Shown: positions 1-9,879 of the stretch, one piece after another
Position numbering within the stretch: position 1 is the first letter of the stretch
Layout: each line of letters starts with the position of its first letter
Source: Lepas anatifera
Taxonomy: Eukaryota > Arthropoda > Thecostraca > Lepadidae
DNA length: 64,000 nt
Reading direction: 5' to 3'
NCBI GenBank assembly: GCA_034440635.1
Contig: JAOTON010000975.1
Coordinates: 434,001 to 498,000 of the forward strand
Notes under the pieces: model-generated
The model's input: only the letters and a program-made list of their open reading frames with translations
Database searches by the model: none
What the model was told of the DNA's origin: nothing
Program-made: the position numbers and the translations under genes

Positions 1-904
1 AGGGCTCTCAGGGACGGGCCCAACAGACGGTGAATTTTTAAACTTCAAAATTAACTCATAGCTGATCGACCGATCTGTCTTTTTTGTTACTGTAAGCGTG
101 CCTCCCTCTAGCAGAACATGTTTGACATTTACTTAGAATCTCTTTTTTAAGTTTAGTCAGTGACGGGTTCATGATTTTGTCTACGGGGAGCCTAGGGGGT
201 GACAATATGCTAAATAAGGGCGGTTTTCGGCATTTCAAGAGATGTCCTCCCAACACTAATTTTAGGCATTTTGAGGAGTGTGTATCCCATAGACTTTTCC
301 GAAAGTAATGAATCTGCTTTCACGAATGCTGGCATCCCTGCTGAAGAGGAGTGACCAAAAAGGCACAAGAACTGAGGGTCTGCGGCACAAAAATTGGAAG
401 GGCGGCCGACAGTAGAGGATACCGAAATCCCATCTGATCTAACTTCTTTGTTCTGAGCTATGTATGTCTGTGTCAGGGACTTTGAAAAACTAAATTAAGT
501 GAGGCAAGGACTGGTTCCGATGACTCAGAAATATCCGAGCTAGTTCTCAGAACGGGAGTCATTTTAAACTCTGGACTAGTTGAATAATATATGCGTATTC
601 CATGTCTCAGCATACTAAGTGCGTATCCGTCAAGTTGAGGGACATATTATGCTGTTCAAATGATGTTTGATGTCTCCTTTCATGAAGTTTTTATTGATGT
701 TTGTTTTCTGTGCTCTTGAATAATAGAGAGCATGTTTGCACTATGTAGCATTACAACAATCTGCATCCAGTCCTGAATTCTGCCAGCTGCAATCTGTCTT
801 TACTGTCATCTATGCAATACACCCAAGTTTTTAAACGCTTCTGTCGCAGCTGCCTTTACTCCTTATTAATACTTTCGTTTGACCTTGATTCGGGAGCGCA
901 TATA
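1..904. other. No recognisable gene
   Basis: AT-rich sequence with frequent stops in all frames. I see no splice-bounded exon, repeat structure or RNA gene that I can name. The only open frames are under 70 codons and have no recognisable motif. Confidence 0.5.
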
Positions 905-944
905 CCTATAGAAAGAATTGCTCCTCAGCAATTCTTTCTATAGG
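905..944. repeat. Perfect inverted repeat (18-bp arms, 4-nt loop)
   Basis: The arm at 905-922 begins CCTATAGAAAG and is matched without mismatch by its reverse complement at 927-944, leaving a CCTC loop. It would form a very stable hairpin. It sits alone between featureless stretches and shares no sequence with the transposon ends elsewhere in the window. It could be a palindromic footprint or a small structured RNA; the sequence does not decide. Confidence 0.85.
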
Positions 945-1505
945 CACATGCAAGGTCCCAGGTTTGAAGAGGAAGTGTCACAATATCACTTAGATTTTAA
1001 CGCTTTTCATTTTAGGCAATTAACCTTGATTTTCTGCACTCGATCGGGCCTATTAGAAGGCTAAAACTCACTTAATATCATATATCTCCTTTTAGTATGG
1101 TGGTTATCGACATTGTTTCAAATATGGACACCACCCATTCATTTCCCAAAATTCACACCCGTGCCCGTGAGCAGTTTAAAACCATTCAAGATAGCGTTTG
1201 ACCATGTGTCTAGATATCTCTCAGGCGGTAATTTTGTGTTTGTTGTTACGAACACGCACTTCACCCAGCTGTAGAATGGTTCATCCAGCCCCCATGCATG
1301 CGTGTTACATGTGACGGGTGCTGGCAGCACAGAGAGCCGCTTGGGCAACGTGAGTCAGTCAGGGCTACCTTCACCTCAATTCTGCTCTCAAAGCCTTCAA
1401 TCTATAACAGGAATTGAGGTCACCTGATCAAATGTCGAACATATTAATGCTGGAAGTGCTAATCTTAATTTCGGAGTATACCTGACACAGTTATGCCTAC
1501 CTAGG
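945..1505. other. No recognisable gene
   Basis: There is one minus-strand open frame (1139-1348, 69 codons) that looks somewhat protein-like but matches no family I know and lacks clear splice sites. Nothing else is visible. Confidence 0.4.
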
Positions 1506-1507
1506 TA

Positions 1508-2441
1508 GGGGAGACTAGGGCAAAACGGACTTTGGGGCAAAACGGATTTTCGCTATTTGGGTATGTTACTGGTGTTTCTATCTAGATTTTAGAAGATGAA
1601 CTACTGCTTTCGACAAAGGACGTCAGAATATAGCGTGTATATCGTCAGTTAGCGGCATCATTTCGACGCGAGCTGGCTGGAGCGGCTTTTCCCGTAAGTA
1701 TTACGAAATTTACAAGTTTTGAATGCTCGTTTTTCAAGTGACAAACTAAGTTCAGTTCTGATGGTGATATGTCTGAATAAGTGGCAGTGTAGGCTTACGG
1801 TAAGGGTAATTTCAAATCTCAAAGCGTGCTATTTTTTCCGACACTTAAAAGCTTGAATTGGAGTAGCTATGGGGCAAAACGAAAGGGGCAAAATGGACTA
1901 ATGGTGTAGATGTTCCGATGGTCTGGTTTACCCCAATCACTTAGGATAATGTGCTATGTAGTTTTTTATTGTGGTAAGGTCAAAGAAACAGCGAGAAAAC
2001 AAGGCAGGGGCGGGTACAGGTTGGGGGGGCAGTCTGGTGCCAAAATGAAAGCAGGTTAAAATTTTCACTGAGTTAATAGATGCTGACGCTTTAACGAAAA
2101 TATGATGTTTTTCGCCATATTACTCAGGTTGACAGGGATGTGGATTTATATATCTTTGGGGGTGCTCGGGCAAAGTCCAATGACAGCAGGTCATACAGTC
2201 TCCGTTTTGCCCCTTCCTGAAAACCATTATGCCCCAGGATTGGGGCAAAACAGAAAAAAACATTACCTTACATATTTTACTGCCATATTTTTCCAAATTA
2301 ATTTAGTAAGTTGATACTCTTACATTAGAGACACAATTCATTAGGCTACGTCAGGGTGTGTAGCTAAAAAATTTTCGGCCCGCTATCGAGCTTGCTATGT
2401 TAGAAAAATACTTAGGGTATTCGTTTCGCCCTGGTCTCCCC
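1508..2441. mobile_element. TA-flanked non-autonomous DNA transposon (MITE-like)
   Basis: The left end starts GGGGAGACTAGGGCAAAACG and the right end is its near-perfect complement, ending GGTCTCCCC. Both ends abut a TA dinucleotide (1506-1507 and 2442-2443), consistent with a TA target-site duplication as in Tc1/mariner-like elements. Inside, GGGGCAAAACG-type motifs recur in both orientations. No transposase frame is present; the 70-codon ORF at 2102-2314 is fortuitous. The superfamily is inferred from the TA flanks only. Confidence 0.75.
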
Positions 2442-2443
2442 TA

Positions 2444-4590
2444 TGTACCTATTTTAACCTAAAAATCAGTCAGCGAGAGCCGTAAACGCATATATAAAGA
2501 CACATTACTAACCTCACACGCAGCGTAGTAATCGACTGAACTCTGAAATAACATAAACAGAGAAATTACTATCCAGTATCCCCAATACCTAGATATGAGC
2601 GGTATTCGGCAAATGAAGATAAAACAACAACCTGCCAAAAGGAACAGGTGTCAACCATCTTTTGAAAAATAATCCATACCTGACATCATTCAGTTTGTCA
2701 AACCGTAACATATTAGTTCGAAATGTAGGCTATATCATATAGCTTATAGATTTGAGAGTTCATTGAAATCAAATGCTCAGTTTTATCATTGTCCATGCAA
2801 ACAGAGCCAACTGGTCTGACGCCTCTTACTACTACATCAGCTCCTCTTAATTAGATACTCTCGCGTGTGCAAAATATCGCTTACAACTGCTGATACGGAT
2901 GCTGCATAGGTTCCAAACTCAGCAAAATGACATGTTACAGCTTTACAAACCCAGACAAATTCAAGATAATCCATCGGATGGGCACCGAGCGAGGCGAGAG
3001 GGCGTTGCATGTAGAGTTGGAGAGCCAGACATGGAGAAGACGCATCCTCGATTGAGGGGAGGTGAAAGGGGGGAGGGGTGCGAAGCAACGCTTCAGCGAG
3101 AGCGGGGATTGCAGCGTGAACCACTGCGTGGTGTTCTGACGCTCCATCAAGAGGCACCTGGATCCGCATACGACTGTAACTTTTTCTCTTTTGCTTCGTT
3201 CGTAATCTCTCACATGATGGTCAGGCGGGAAATGTCAGCGTAGCTCGGCCACAACGCTTGCAAGCTTTTCGCATTTGTTAAGCCGATGTAGCCTGTCAGT
3301 AATATATCAGGAAGAGCATGGGAAAAGTTTCTATTAGATATTATCCATATCGATGAGTTGTTACAGTGCTTTGCACACACGTACCAGATGGCTGCGTCAT
3401 TCCCGACTCGGTCCTAGAAGACGACGCCACCCCATGTGAGACTCCGAAGCCTTGACCGGGCCGTGGTATGTTTGGAGAGAAAACTATGTCAGCGGCGAAG
3501 GCATCAGAGATAAAGGTATCAGCTGCAGTCAAATGAACCCCTATCTCACATCAAAGCAGGAATGCTGCGGAAAATGTCCTCAGATACGAGACTCCGCTGG
3601 ATCCCTCCATGCTCTGCACAAGAGATCATGTTTTTCGGGTGCAGGTATGAGTCACCGCAAGGCCGAGCCGTTGGCAGCTCCCCGCCCTGCACGCCCATCA
3701 GTGACAATACTTATGTGTCCAACCGTCCACACGCCCACCGCGAAGGACAACTGAGTGGACTATGGACTGTTTGAGCTTCGTTAGGACGTCAAACATCACG
3801 GGCTGGCCTTGAGAAGTCGTGATCAGGGATTCAATATGGAAGAAGCAAGTTGTCTAAAGTGACTTGCGTTTGGCTTATAGGCATGGGCGATGCGACAGGG
3901 GGTGGGGATGGATGGGGCTAACCACCTTCCTTGAATTAGAAACAACTTTTTCCTAGTTCAGAATGGTGATTTAATTCTTCCTTTCGCGACGCCAGCGGGG
4001 GTTAGGGAGTCGAACTTCTCTTTCATTTCGAAAACTTCCTGGCTCTGGTTCACCCTGGGACATTTTTTTACTTTATTTTTCACAAACGAAACATTTCGAA
4101 ATTTTCTCGGTAGCGTTTGTGAAAGGTGACAAGGAGCAAAAATCGGAAGACTTCATGATTTTAGAAAACCTAACTTTTGTCAGTGGCGATTGCCTTGACA
4201 AGTGCGCCTCCTCCTTCACTTTTGTTTTGGATGGTGACTTTCTTGAGGATTTTATGTTTATTGAAATAAGCTGAGAAACAAATACGAGTACTTTGAACAA
4301 TGCGTATGTGAAAACCACATTTCTTTAAATTTCTTGTATTAACCATTGGATCGTTAAATAGCTTAACGTTTTTCCAAAACTGCTTCATCAGAAGCCAAAA
4401 CAAATGAAATAGTATTTGATGCATGTAAACATCGTATCTTCAAAATATAATCGTAATCGAGACGTGGTGTTACAAGTGGCAGCGCAACCGAGAGACACAG
4501 GCTATTGTTCCCATCTATGAGCGCATGAGTCCACAAGCTAAACAGCTACTGGAGGGATGCGATATCTCTGGAGTGAAATAGGACGTTCTC
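2444..4590. other. No recognisable gene
   Basis: There are several short overlapping ORFs on both strands (for example 2837-3243 and 3452-3774), with no conserved motif, no codon-bias contrast and no consistent splice sites. I see no RNA gene or structured repeat here. Confidence 0.45.
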
Positions 4591-5295
4591 GAACCAACAA
4601 GGGAGGGTGATTATCTGGATTTGGTGCTCTCCAGAAACGCTCGAGTGGGTGCTGAGGTCCGCCCTGGTATAATTAACTCAAATTACTATGGGATTGTAAG
4701 TTATTTCTCCGGTGTATGTTTCAACTCACCATTGGCAAGCCGCACTTCGGCGTTGATCTATAGAATAGCCAGCTTTGACAACATACACCGGAACAATAGA
4801 GGATGTCCAATGCATCGAAATGGAAGGCATGACTTTAAGTGGGGCAGTGGAGACAGAAGTCCGACACGCACTGCGGGGAAAGGAGGCAGCTTTTAAACGT
4901 TCCAGGCTACAAACAAAAACAATAAAACATCAGAGGCGGACCAAGAATTCGGCGAAAAGCGACGTTTCTTCAACGGATCATCTGAGTCTAGGTTCTTTCT
5001 TCACATAAAGGATTCAAATTGCTGATTTTAAAGCGAATCCTAAACGATTCTGGACATTTTTGAAGTGTGTCAGAAGAGTAAAGTGTCAGCTTCCTGTACT
5101 TTTAGATGGGGGAGGTACAAGTGAGCGGAAACTTGGAACGAGCTAATGTTCCAAATAAAACTCTGGCCAGTAACTTTATTTTACCTGGGGTGGACCACTA
5201 CTCGGATGTTTCCCTTTACCTATCCCGGGCCGGACTACGAGAGCATCGGAAAATACTTTGCTTCACGTTCAATTTGCAAGGGTTGAAACCGTAAA
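4590..5295 (+). mobile_element. Decayed LINE fragment (endonuclease end to pre-RT linker)
   Basis: Conceptual translation shows DYLDLVLSRN near 4610, the usual end of a LINE apurinic-type endonuclease (LDLVLTN). A second frame near 5030-5120 reads NPKRFWTFLKCVRR, the widespread LINE linker motif NPKxFWxFxK, followed by PVLLDGGG. The pieces are in different frames with stops between them, and no reverse transcriptase follows. This is an old, 5'- and 3'-truncated copy of a CR1/Jockey-type non-LTR retrotransposon. Confidence 0.65.
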
Positions 5296-5640
5296 ACGCG
5301 GGTTGTTTTGCCGAGCTGCGACAAACACAAACATATCAGCTCACTGCCAGCCTGAATCTGACCTCTTTCACGATTCTCCCTCTATTTTTAATCCCAAGTA
5401 AAAAGGTATGCTAAACTGCTGACGAGTTTGGCATATGTCATGTCTGTGCATACGTACATATGTACTTGTAATTGTAAGTTCGATAATGTAGCTAAACGAA
5501 AAGAGCTATAATTGGATGGCATATGGTAACTTGTTGCTCAATGCTCATCAGTGACATATAAATAGATAAATAAATAAAGCAAATGTTTACCACATTACGT
5601 GCGTCAAATTTGGGATTTCAGATTGTATTTCACATTAGTT
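5296..5640. other. No recognisable gene
   Basis: AT-rich, including a short run of AAATA-type repeats near 5560-5580. Nothing identifiable. Confidence 0.4.
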
Positions 5641-5650
5641 CACAGTATGA

Positions 5651-5873
5651 TTAATGGCCTGCCTCCTCGAATGCTGGATTCAAAATGGATCCAATACACC
5701 GGGATTATACCTATCTTCGGGCACAGCCTTTCATCGGAGAACAGCTAAATGAAAGGTAAAATCACAAATTTGTGGTCATGAATTCGGATTCTGATGCAGG
5801 GCTGTGCCTGGATATATAATCCCAGTGTATTAGATCTATTTCGTATCTAGGATTCGAGGGGGCAGGCCATTAA
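5651..5873. mobile_element. Short TIR element with TTAA ends
   Basis: The left arm starts TTAATGGCCTGCC and the right arm ends GGCAGGCCATTAA. Homologous arms of roughly 60 bp contain CCTCGAATGCTGGAT on the left and the matching ATCTAGGATTCGAGG on the right. The centre carries TTCGGGCACAGCC. The same internal and arm motifs recur in the larger element at 31360-31938 and in a lone arm at 51965-52040, so this is one dispersed family. Confidence 0.75.
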
Positions 5874-6337
5874 ACATCTCATCAACTTATAATCATGCTC
5901 CTCCCCTCATCACTCCGAAACCTTTCAACGCTTGTATTTCATGATTGTTTAGCCCCTGACAAAGCTGTCGCAGCAAAAGGTAAAGCTGTTTAACGAATAA
6001 ATGGTGAATGTAAAAATTTTAAACTGGTTTGGCCTTTACATGCGCCAAGTCCAATTTGTTTTAACCTAGGCTCGGCAAACAAGGGCGGTGGAAGGTAGTT
6101 TTGGATGGTGGGGCAAACTTGAAAAAGTTCAACGTATATTTGAGGTTTCCCACTTGCCCTATTCTCAGTTTTTCTACAGATTTGGCTCACTCTATGCTTA
6201 ATCTACCTAAATTTACTGTAAAAATTGATTTTGATAGCAAAAGCAGTAGGGCAAATCGGAAAAAGACGGCTAGGGCAAAAAAGGCACCGGAGACGCAACC
6301 TACCGCCACCCGAATCGAGGATGCGCGAGCCGCTGTA
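5874..6337. other. No recognisable gene
   Basis: Short overlapping ORFs only. Immediately to the right lies the tropomyosin-like relic on the minus strand. Confidence 0.4.
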
Positions 6338-6421
6338 GTATCCCGTCAGCTCGGTAAAGGCAATGTTCATCTCGTCGTCAATACCTTTGTACTCCTCCTC
6401 CTTCTCGTTGACCAGCTCGTG
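6338..6421 (-). pseudogene. Tropomyosin C-terminal exon relic
   Basis: Read on the minus strand, this segment gives HELVNEKEEEYKGIDDEM and, further on, AFTELTGY. Arthropod and vertebrate tropomyosins end with a coiled-coil segment of the form DELVxEKEKYKxIxDELDxxFxELxGY. Here one residue is inserted (EEEY for EKY), which breaks the heptad. The expected stop after GY is missing and the frame runs on into unrelated residues. Just upstream, the nucleotides that should encode RLED appear shifted by two bases after a CAG acceptor-like site. I therefore call it a decayed terminal exon or duplicate. A diverged functional exon with a C-terminal extension is possible but less likely. Confidence 0.55.
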
Positions 6422-7130
6422 AGCGGAAGACGCTGGGGCCAGTGGGAGCGCGCAGGCGTTGGAGCGGCCACCGACTGGCTGACTACATGTGCTTGGAGAT
6501 AGCTGGGAGGCCAGGAGGACTGGGAGGCTCAGAGGGAATGTGTGGGAGGCCAGGAAGCAGGAGATCACTGCATAAATATCTGAATCTGAGTCATCATTAA
6601 GGCAGCGCGGTGGCCTATACTGCCTCCGTTAGTTAGTCCATAACCCACAGGTTATAGCACAGCACAAGGCAAAGCTCATCTGACAGTAGCTTCACGTTTG
6701 AGATCCAAGCTATATTCAAGAAAGCGTGCCTCCAAGTTATCGGTTGTACATTAGGGCTCCCCAATATAATGTTTTACTTTTTATAGTTTTTTGCACTATC
6801 TCCCACAAACAACAAGCATGCAAAATAAAGCGATGTCCCCAGTTTTCCCGTGTCTGCTCTGCTCACTTAGCCCATCGAGCCTTTTGGAGGCTGTTTTTTT
6901 AATTTAGATCAATTTTCGGGGCTTCAAGACCTTATAACTAAAAGTCAAAAGTATCTCATGCAGCACCTCGTTTGATTTCTCTCGACGAGACTGAAACATA
7001 CGATTTATGGCAGATAACCACTCCCACGCATACGCCGCCTGGAAACATACTATCCCGCACTACTCTTCCTGACGGTCAGACTGTGCCGCAGTGTACGACA
7101 AGCCTCGAGGTATTCCCGACTCACTTGCCG
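6422..7130. other. No recognisable gene
   Basis: There is a pyrimidine-rich patch on the minus strand upstream of the tropomyosin-like relic, and otherwise unremarkable sequence. No other tropomyosin exon is visible here. Confidence 0.4.
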
Positions 7131-7138
7131 GTTCCGGA

Positions 7139-7362
7139 CAGGGGCGGACGCAGACCCGAGTTTTGGGGGGGTGCCAAACCCATGTCTGCCTCTCCTCCTG
7201 GGGGGGGGGTGGGAGCGAAGATCCTTTCGCTCTACAGATCTAGTGTAAACACCTTTTTAAAAAATTTCACCGGCGTTTGGGGGGCCAAAAGATAGTTTGG
7301 CCCTCCTCCAGCGCTTTGGGGGGGGGCAGGGCCGGAATGGCCCCCACCTGCGTCTGCCAATG
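7139..7362. mobile_element. hAT-type MITE (GGACGCAG family)
   Basis: The left end is CAGGGGCGGACGCAG and the right end is CTGCGTCTGCCAATG, its imperfect complement. An exact 8-bp duplication, GTTCCGGA, flanks it at 7131-7138 and 7363-7370, which is the hAT-superfamily hallmark. The interior has G-runs and no coding capacity. Truncated relatives lie at 25927-26039 and, with other flanks, at 18175-18330. Confidence 0.85.
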
Positions 7363-7433
7363 GTTCCGGATGACGCTTTCACAACGCGACGATCTCGAGG
7401 CAGGAGATATTAGAGTCTCGACTGATTCGTCTG

Positions 7434-7610
7434 AAGAGACGCGGTGGTTTAGTGGCTAGCACGCTCGTTTTCCATGCGGCCGAGCCGGGTTCAAGGCACG
7501 GCGGATTCCCCGAACAAAGATCCATTTGGCTCCCGGGAAACCCTTCCATCGCATAAAGAGTTAGCGACGCTATATAACCTTGGTGTTTGGTGCGTCGATA
7601 AGACCCAAAA
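7434..7610 (+). mobile_element. tRNA-derived SINE copy
   Basis: The head carries A-box-like TGGTTTAGTGGCTAGCACG and B-box-like GGGTTCAAGGC, as in RNA polymerase III promoters. The body and tail (AGAGTTAGCGACGCTATAT, TTGGTGCGTCGATAAG) are shared with copies at 34222, 34930, 35858, 36737 and 44232. A tRNA gene is excluded because the cloverleaf does not close. Confidence 0.75.
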
Positions 7611-8195
7611 ATAGATCGTTTGTACATATCAAAACTTTACGCAAGCTGCGGTGTTTTGATATCCTAACCACTTTTCTGAAAGCTTCCCATTCCCACGTAT
7701 TTTGGATTGCCTAAGAGCACGGGTGTGGATTTGTATGTATCTATAGAGGTCACACGATGGGTTCATCCGTATTGAAGATGGGTTCATCGGACATACCCCC
7801 ACCCCTGATGAACCTATCGGAGCCCTTTTGAACAGTCTTGGCGTACTCCGAATCATCGCTTCCTCCTTCCAACCCCTTTGCGAAGTCATGTCCTAAATAT
7901 TCGTAACCCAGGCCCAAATGCCGCCTCATCCGGACCTAAATAGAACTGGCGACCAAAGTGCACTCCTCTCTTTGGAAATTTTAAATCCGACCCTGGAAGC
8001 CTCAATAAGTTGTTTGAATGATTCTTTGATTGTTTGATTGATTTATTTATTGTAAGCATACGCCTGCTCTTCACTTCCACTTCGCCGAAACCCGAAAAAT
8101 GGTTGCAGCTTAGCCCTGAAAACCCAAGATCGTCACTTCCAAATAAAGCAAGAAAATGGGTGCTGTCAGCAAAAAGGCTGTAATACTCCTGTTAT
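7611..8195. other. No recognisable gene
   Basis: Contains a TTGATTGATTTATTTATTG stretch near 8030-8052 that may be a decayed repeat tail. Nothing else is identifiable. Confidence 0.4.
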
Positions 8196-8454
8196 CATAG
8201 GCGTATACAGGGGATCAAGTTGTGCACTTGCCCCATAGACCCTCAGCGCCCCCTGAAGTGGTCACAGCGCCCCCTGAAATGCCGCCCCACCCCTCCCCTC
8301 AGGATGTGAGTAGTGTCACCCACACGATAGGATTTGGCGCCCAACGTGATGGTTTTGCCGTTTAAAAGTGGTGCCCCCTGGTCCGGAGGGTGCCCCCTTC
8401 CCCTCCGACCATGTATCCCCCTCCCCACAATCGGCGATCCTGGATCCGCTTATG
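8196..8454. repeat. Dispersed CATAGGCGGATCCAGG-end repeat (copy 1, inverted)
   Basis: This copy starts CATAGGCGTATACAGG and ends CCTGGATCCGCTTATG, an imperfect terminal inverted repeat. The interior contains blocks such as GCGCCCCCTGAAATG and GGTTTTGCCGTTTAAAAG that recur in copies at 21410, 26764, 27048 and 53867. The copies are 150-270 bp and lack coding capacity, so this is a MITE-like family. I could not see an exact target-site duplication. Confidence 0.7.
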
Positions 8455-9500
8455 GTAGCTATTCTTCTTTTGGCTCTCCTGTTTGTGACAGGTACGTATA
8501 TATGAAAACTGCACATGCCAATCGCCTGAAATACATGTTATCCCCGGAGAACCCGGGGAATCTGACATCACTGTGTCCATCCGAATCTAAAATCACCACA
8601 AATTGGTACAAATGGTTCAATAGAATCACCCATCTATTGACCAGTAGTGGCAAACAGTCTGCTTGACCAGGTTTTATATTGGGTAGAACAAAAACAGTAA
8701 GGGTTTGCATAGAGTCTGGTGTGATTATAGTCTGATGAAAGTCTCACAATTATTTTTTGATCATTATTCTAATTAGGGCCTGAGTTATATCAGTCTGCTT
8801 ACAAATTTAGGTACTACAATAAATTTTGACAGGATGCACCCCATAACAATAATAATTGCCAGTTAGCCTGTCCTCATTTGCCTGATTTCGCTTTTGTGTT
8901 GTCTGACAACTGCTTGTTTCTCTTCGGCGTGTTCAAAAGCGGGAAGCGACAGGCACCGACTTCCCTTGGACCAGTGCCCGAAATTGACGGCGATCGCTTC
9001 AATGGTAGCTGGCTCCTTGCCTGCCCAACCGCAAGCACTGAACAAGCCAAAAAGCCAAGAGGTGAAAACTAGTAAACGATTTGTGGGAAACCCTTAAAGG
9101 GCTTCCCTACTTCAATTCAAAATGTGGTGATGTGCATTCTAATCAATACTCATAAACATATGTATCGGGAATTTTGTCGAGCCTGTCTAATAGTTCCACT
9201 TCGCTTTAGCTGCAGTGAGATGTGTCTGCTGTCAAGGTCGAAAACGTCACTTCATCAGTGTTAGTGACGGGATTCCGGTTGACTGGGGCAGATCAAAAGT
9301 GTGGGTGGGGATATTGTATGTTGTATGAAATGTTGTTGTATATGACATTAGCGTTAAGTATAAGTGGATATAATAATATACACTGCATGTAGCACCGTAC
9401 CCTTTAAGCAGACGTAAAACCTATATCATGTGTTATTCCTCAATTTATACCGCCCCGCTGGTCCTTAAGCCTCGCTATTGTTCCCAAAGCCATCGTCGTG
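8455..9500. other. No recognisable gene; distal 5' flank of the astacin-like gene
   Basis: Short ORFs on both strands at 8863-9097 overlap one another and have no recognisable motif. No TATA-type or initiator arrangement can be assigned with confidence. Confidence 0.4.
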
Positions 9501-9638
9501 TAAATAAATCACACTGCGAACCATGACATTTCCCCCGGACCCTTCTCTGTGACTGTAATCCCACGCCCAAATCACTGCAGTCCAGCTCTCAGGGGCATCA
9601 TCAGTCCGTTAAAATCAATTTCATAAATCGGTCCTTTT

Positions 9639-9672
9639 CAGCTGCAGCACCCCACTCTCTGTGCTGCAGCTG
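9639..9672 (+). promoter_or_regulatory. Perfect 12-bp stem-loop just upstream of the astacin start codon
   Basis: CAGCTGCAGCAC (9639-9650) pairs exactly with GTGCTGCAGCTG (9661-9672) around a 10-nt loop. The stem ends five bases before the ATG at 9678. If transcribed it lies in the leader and could slow start-codon selection. The preceding TTTTCAG could also be a 3' splice site that would place only part of the stem in the mRNA. A regulatory role is inference; the structure itself is plain. Confidence 0.6.
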
Positions 9673-9677
9673 CCGGG

Positions 9678-9879
9678 ATGGCGCGTGGGAAGTACGTGAT
9701 CGCGGCGGGCGAGGACGGAGGTCGTCCTGCGAAGAGTGGCCGTCCCTGCCCCTGCCCACTGCGTGTCTGGCTGCTGCTTCTGTTGCTGGTGGTCCTAGTG
9801 CTGGTGGCTGCCGTCCTCACCGTCATCTTCGTCAGAAAGGCGCTCAAAGAGAACATGATCTACATCGCCGACGGCAGCA
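9678..9879 (+). CDS. Astacin-like gene, exon 1 (signal anchor)
   Basis: ATG in a good context (GCCGGGATGG) opens 67 codons plus one base. The exon encodes a Lys/Arg/Gly-rich head, CPCPLR, then an uninterrupted hydrophobic run of about 25 residues followed by RKALKE. It ends at a strong donor (GCA|GTGAGC). The downstream frame would reach a stop within a few codons, so splicing here is needed to join the protease domain. Confidence 0.8.

Noticed and set aside
2102..2314. 70-codon ORF inside the TA-flanked element as a transposase
   Set aside because: It is too short, lacks DDE/D or HTH features, and spans subterminal repeats.
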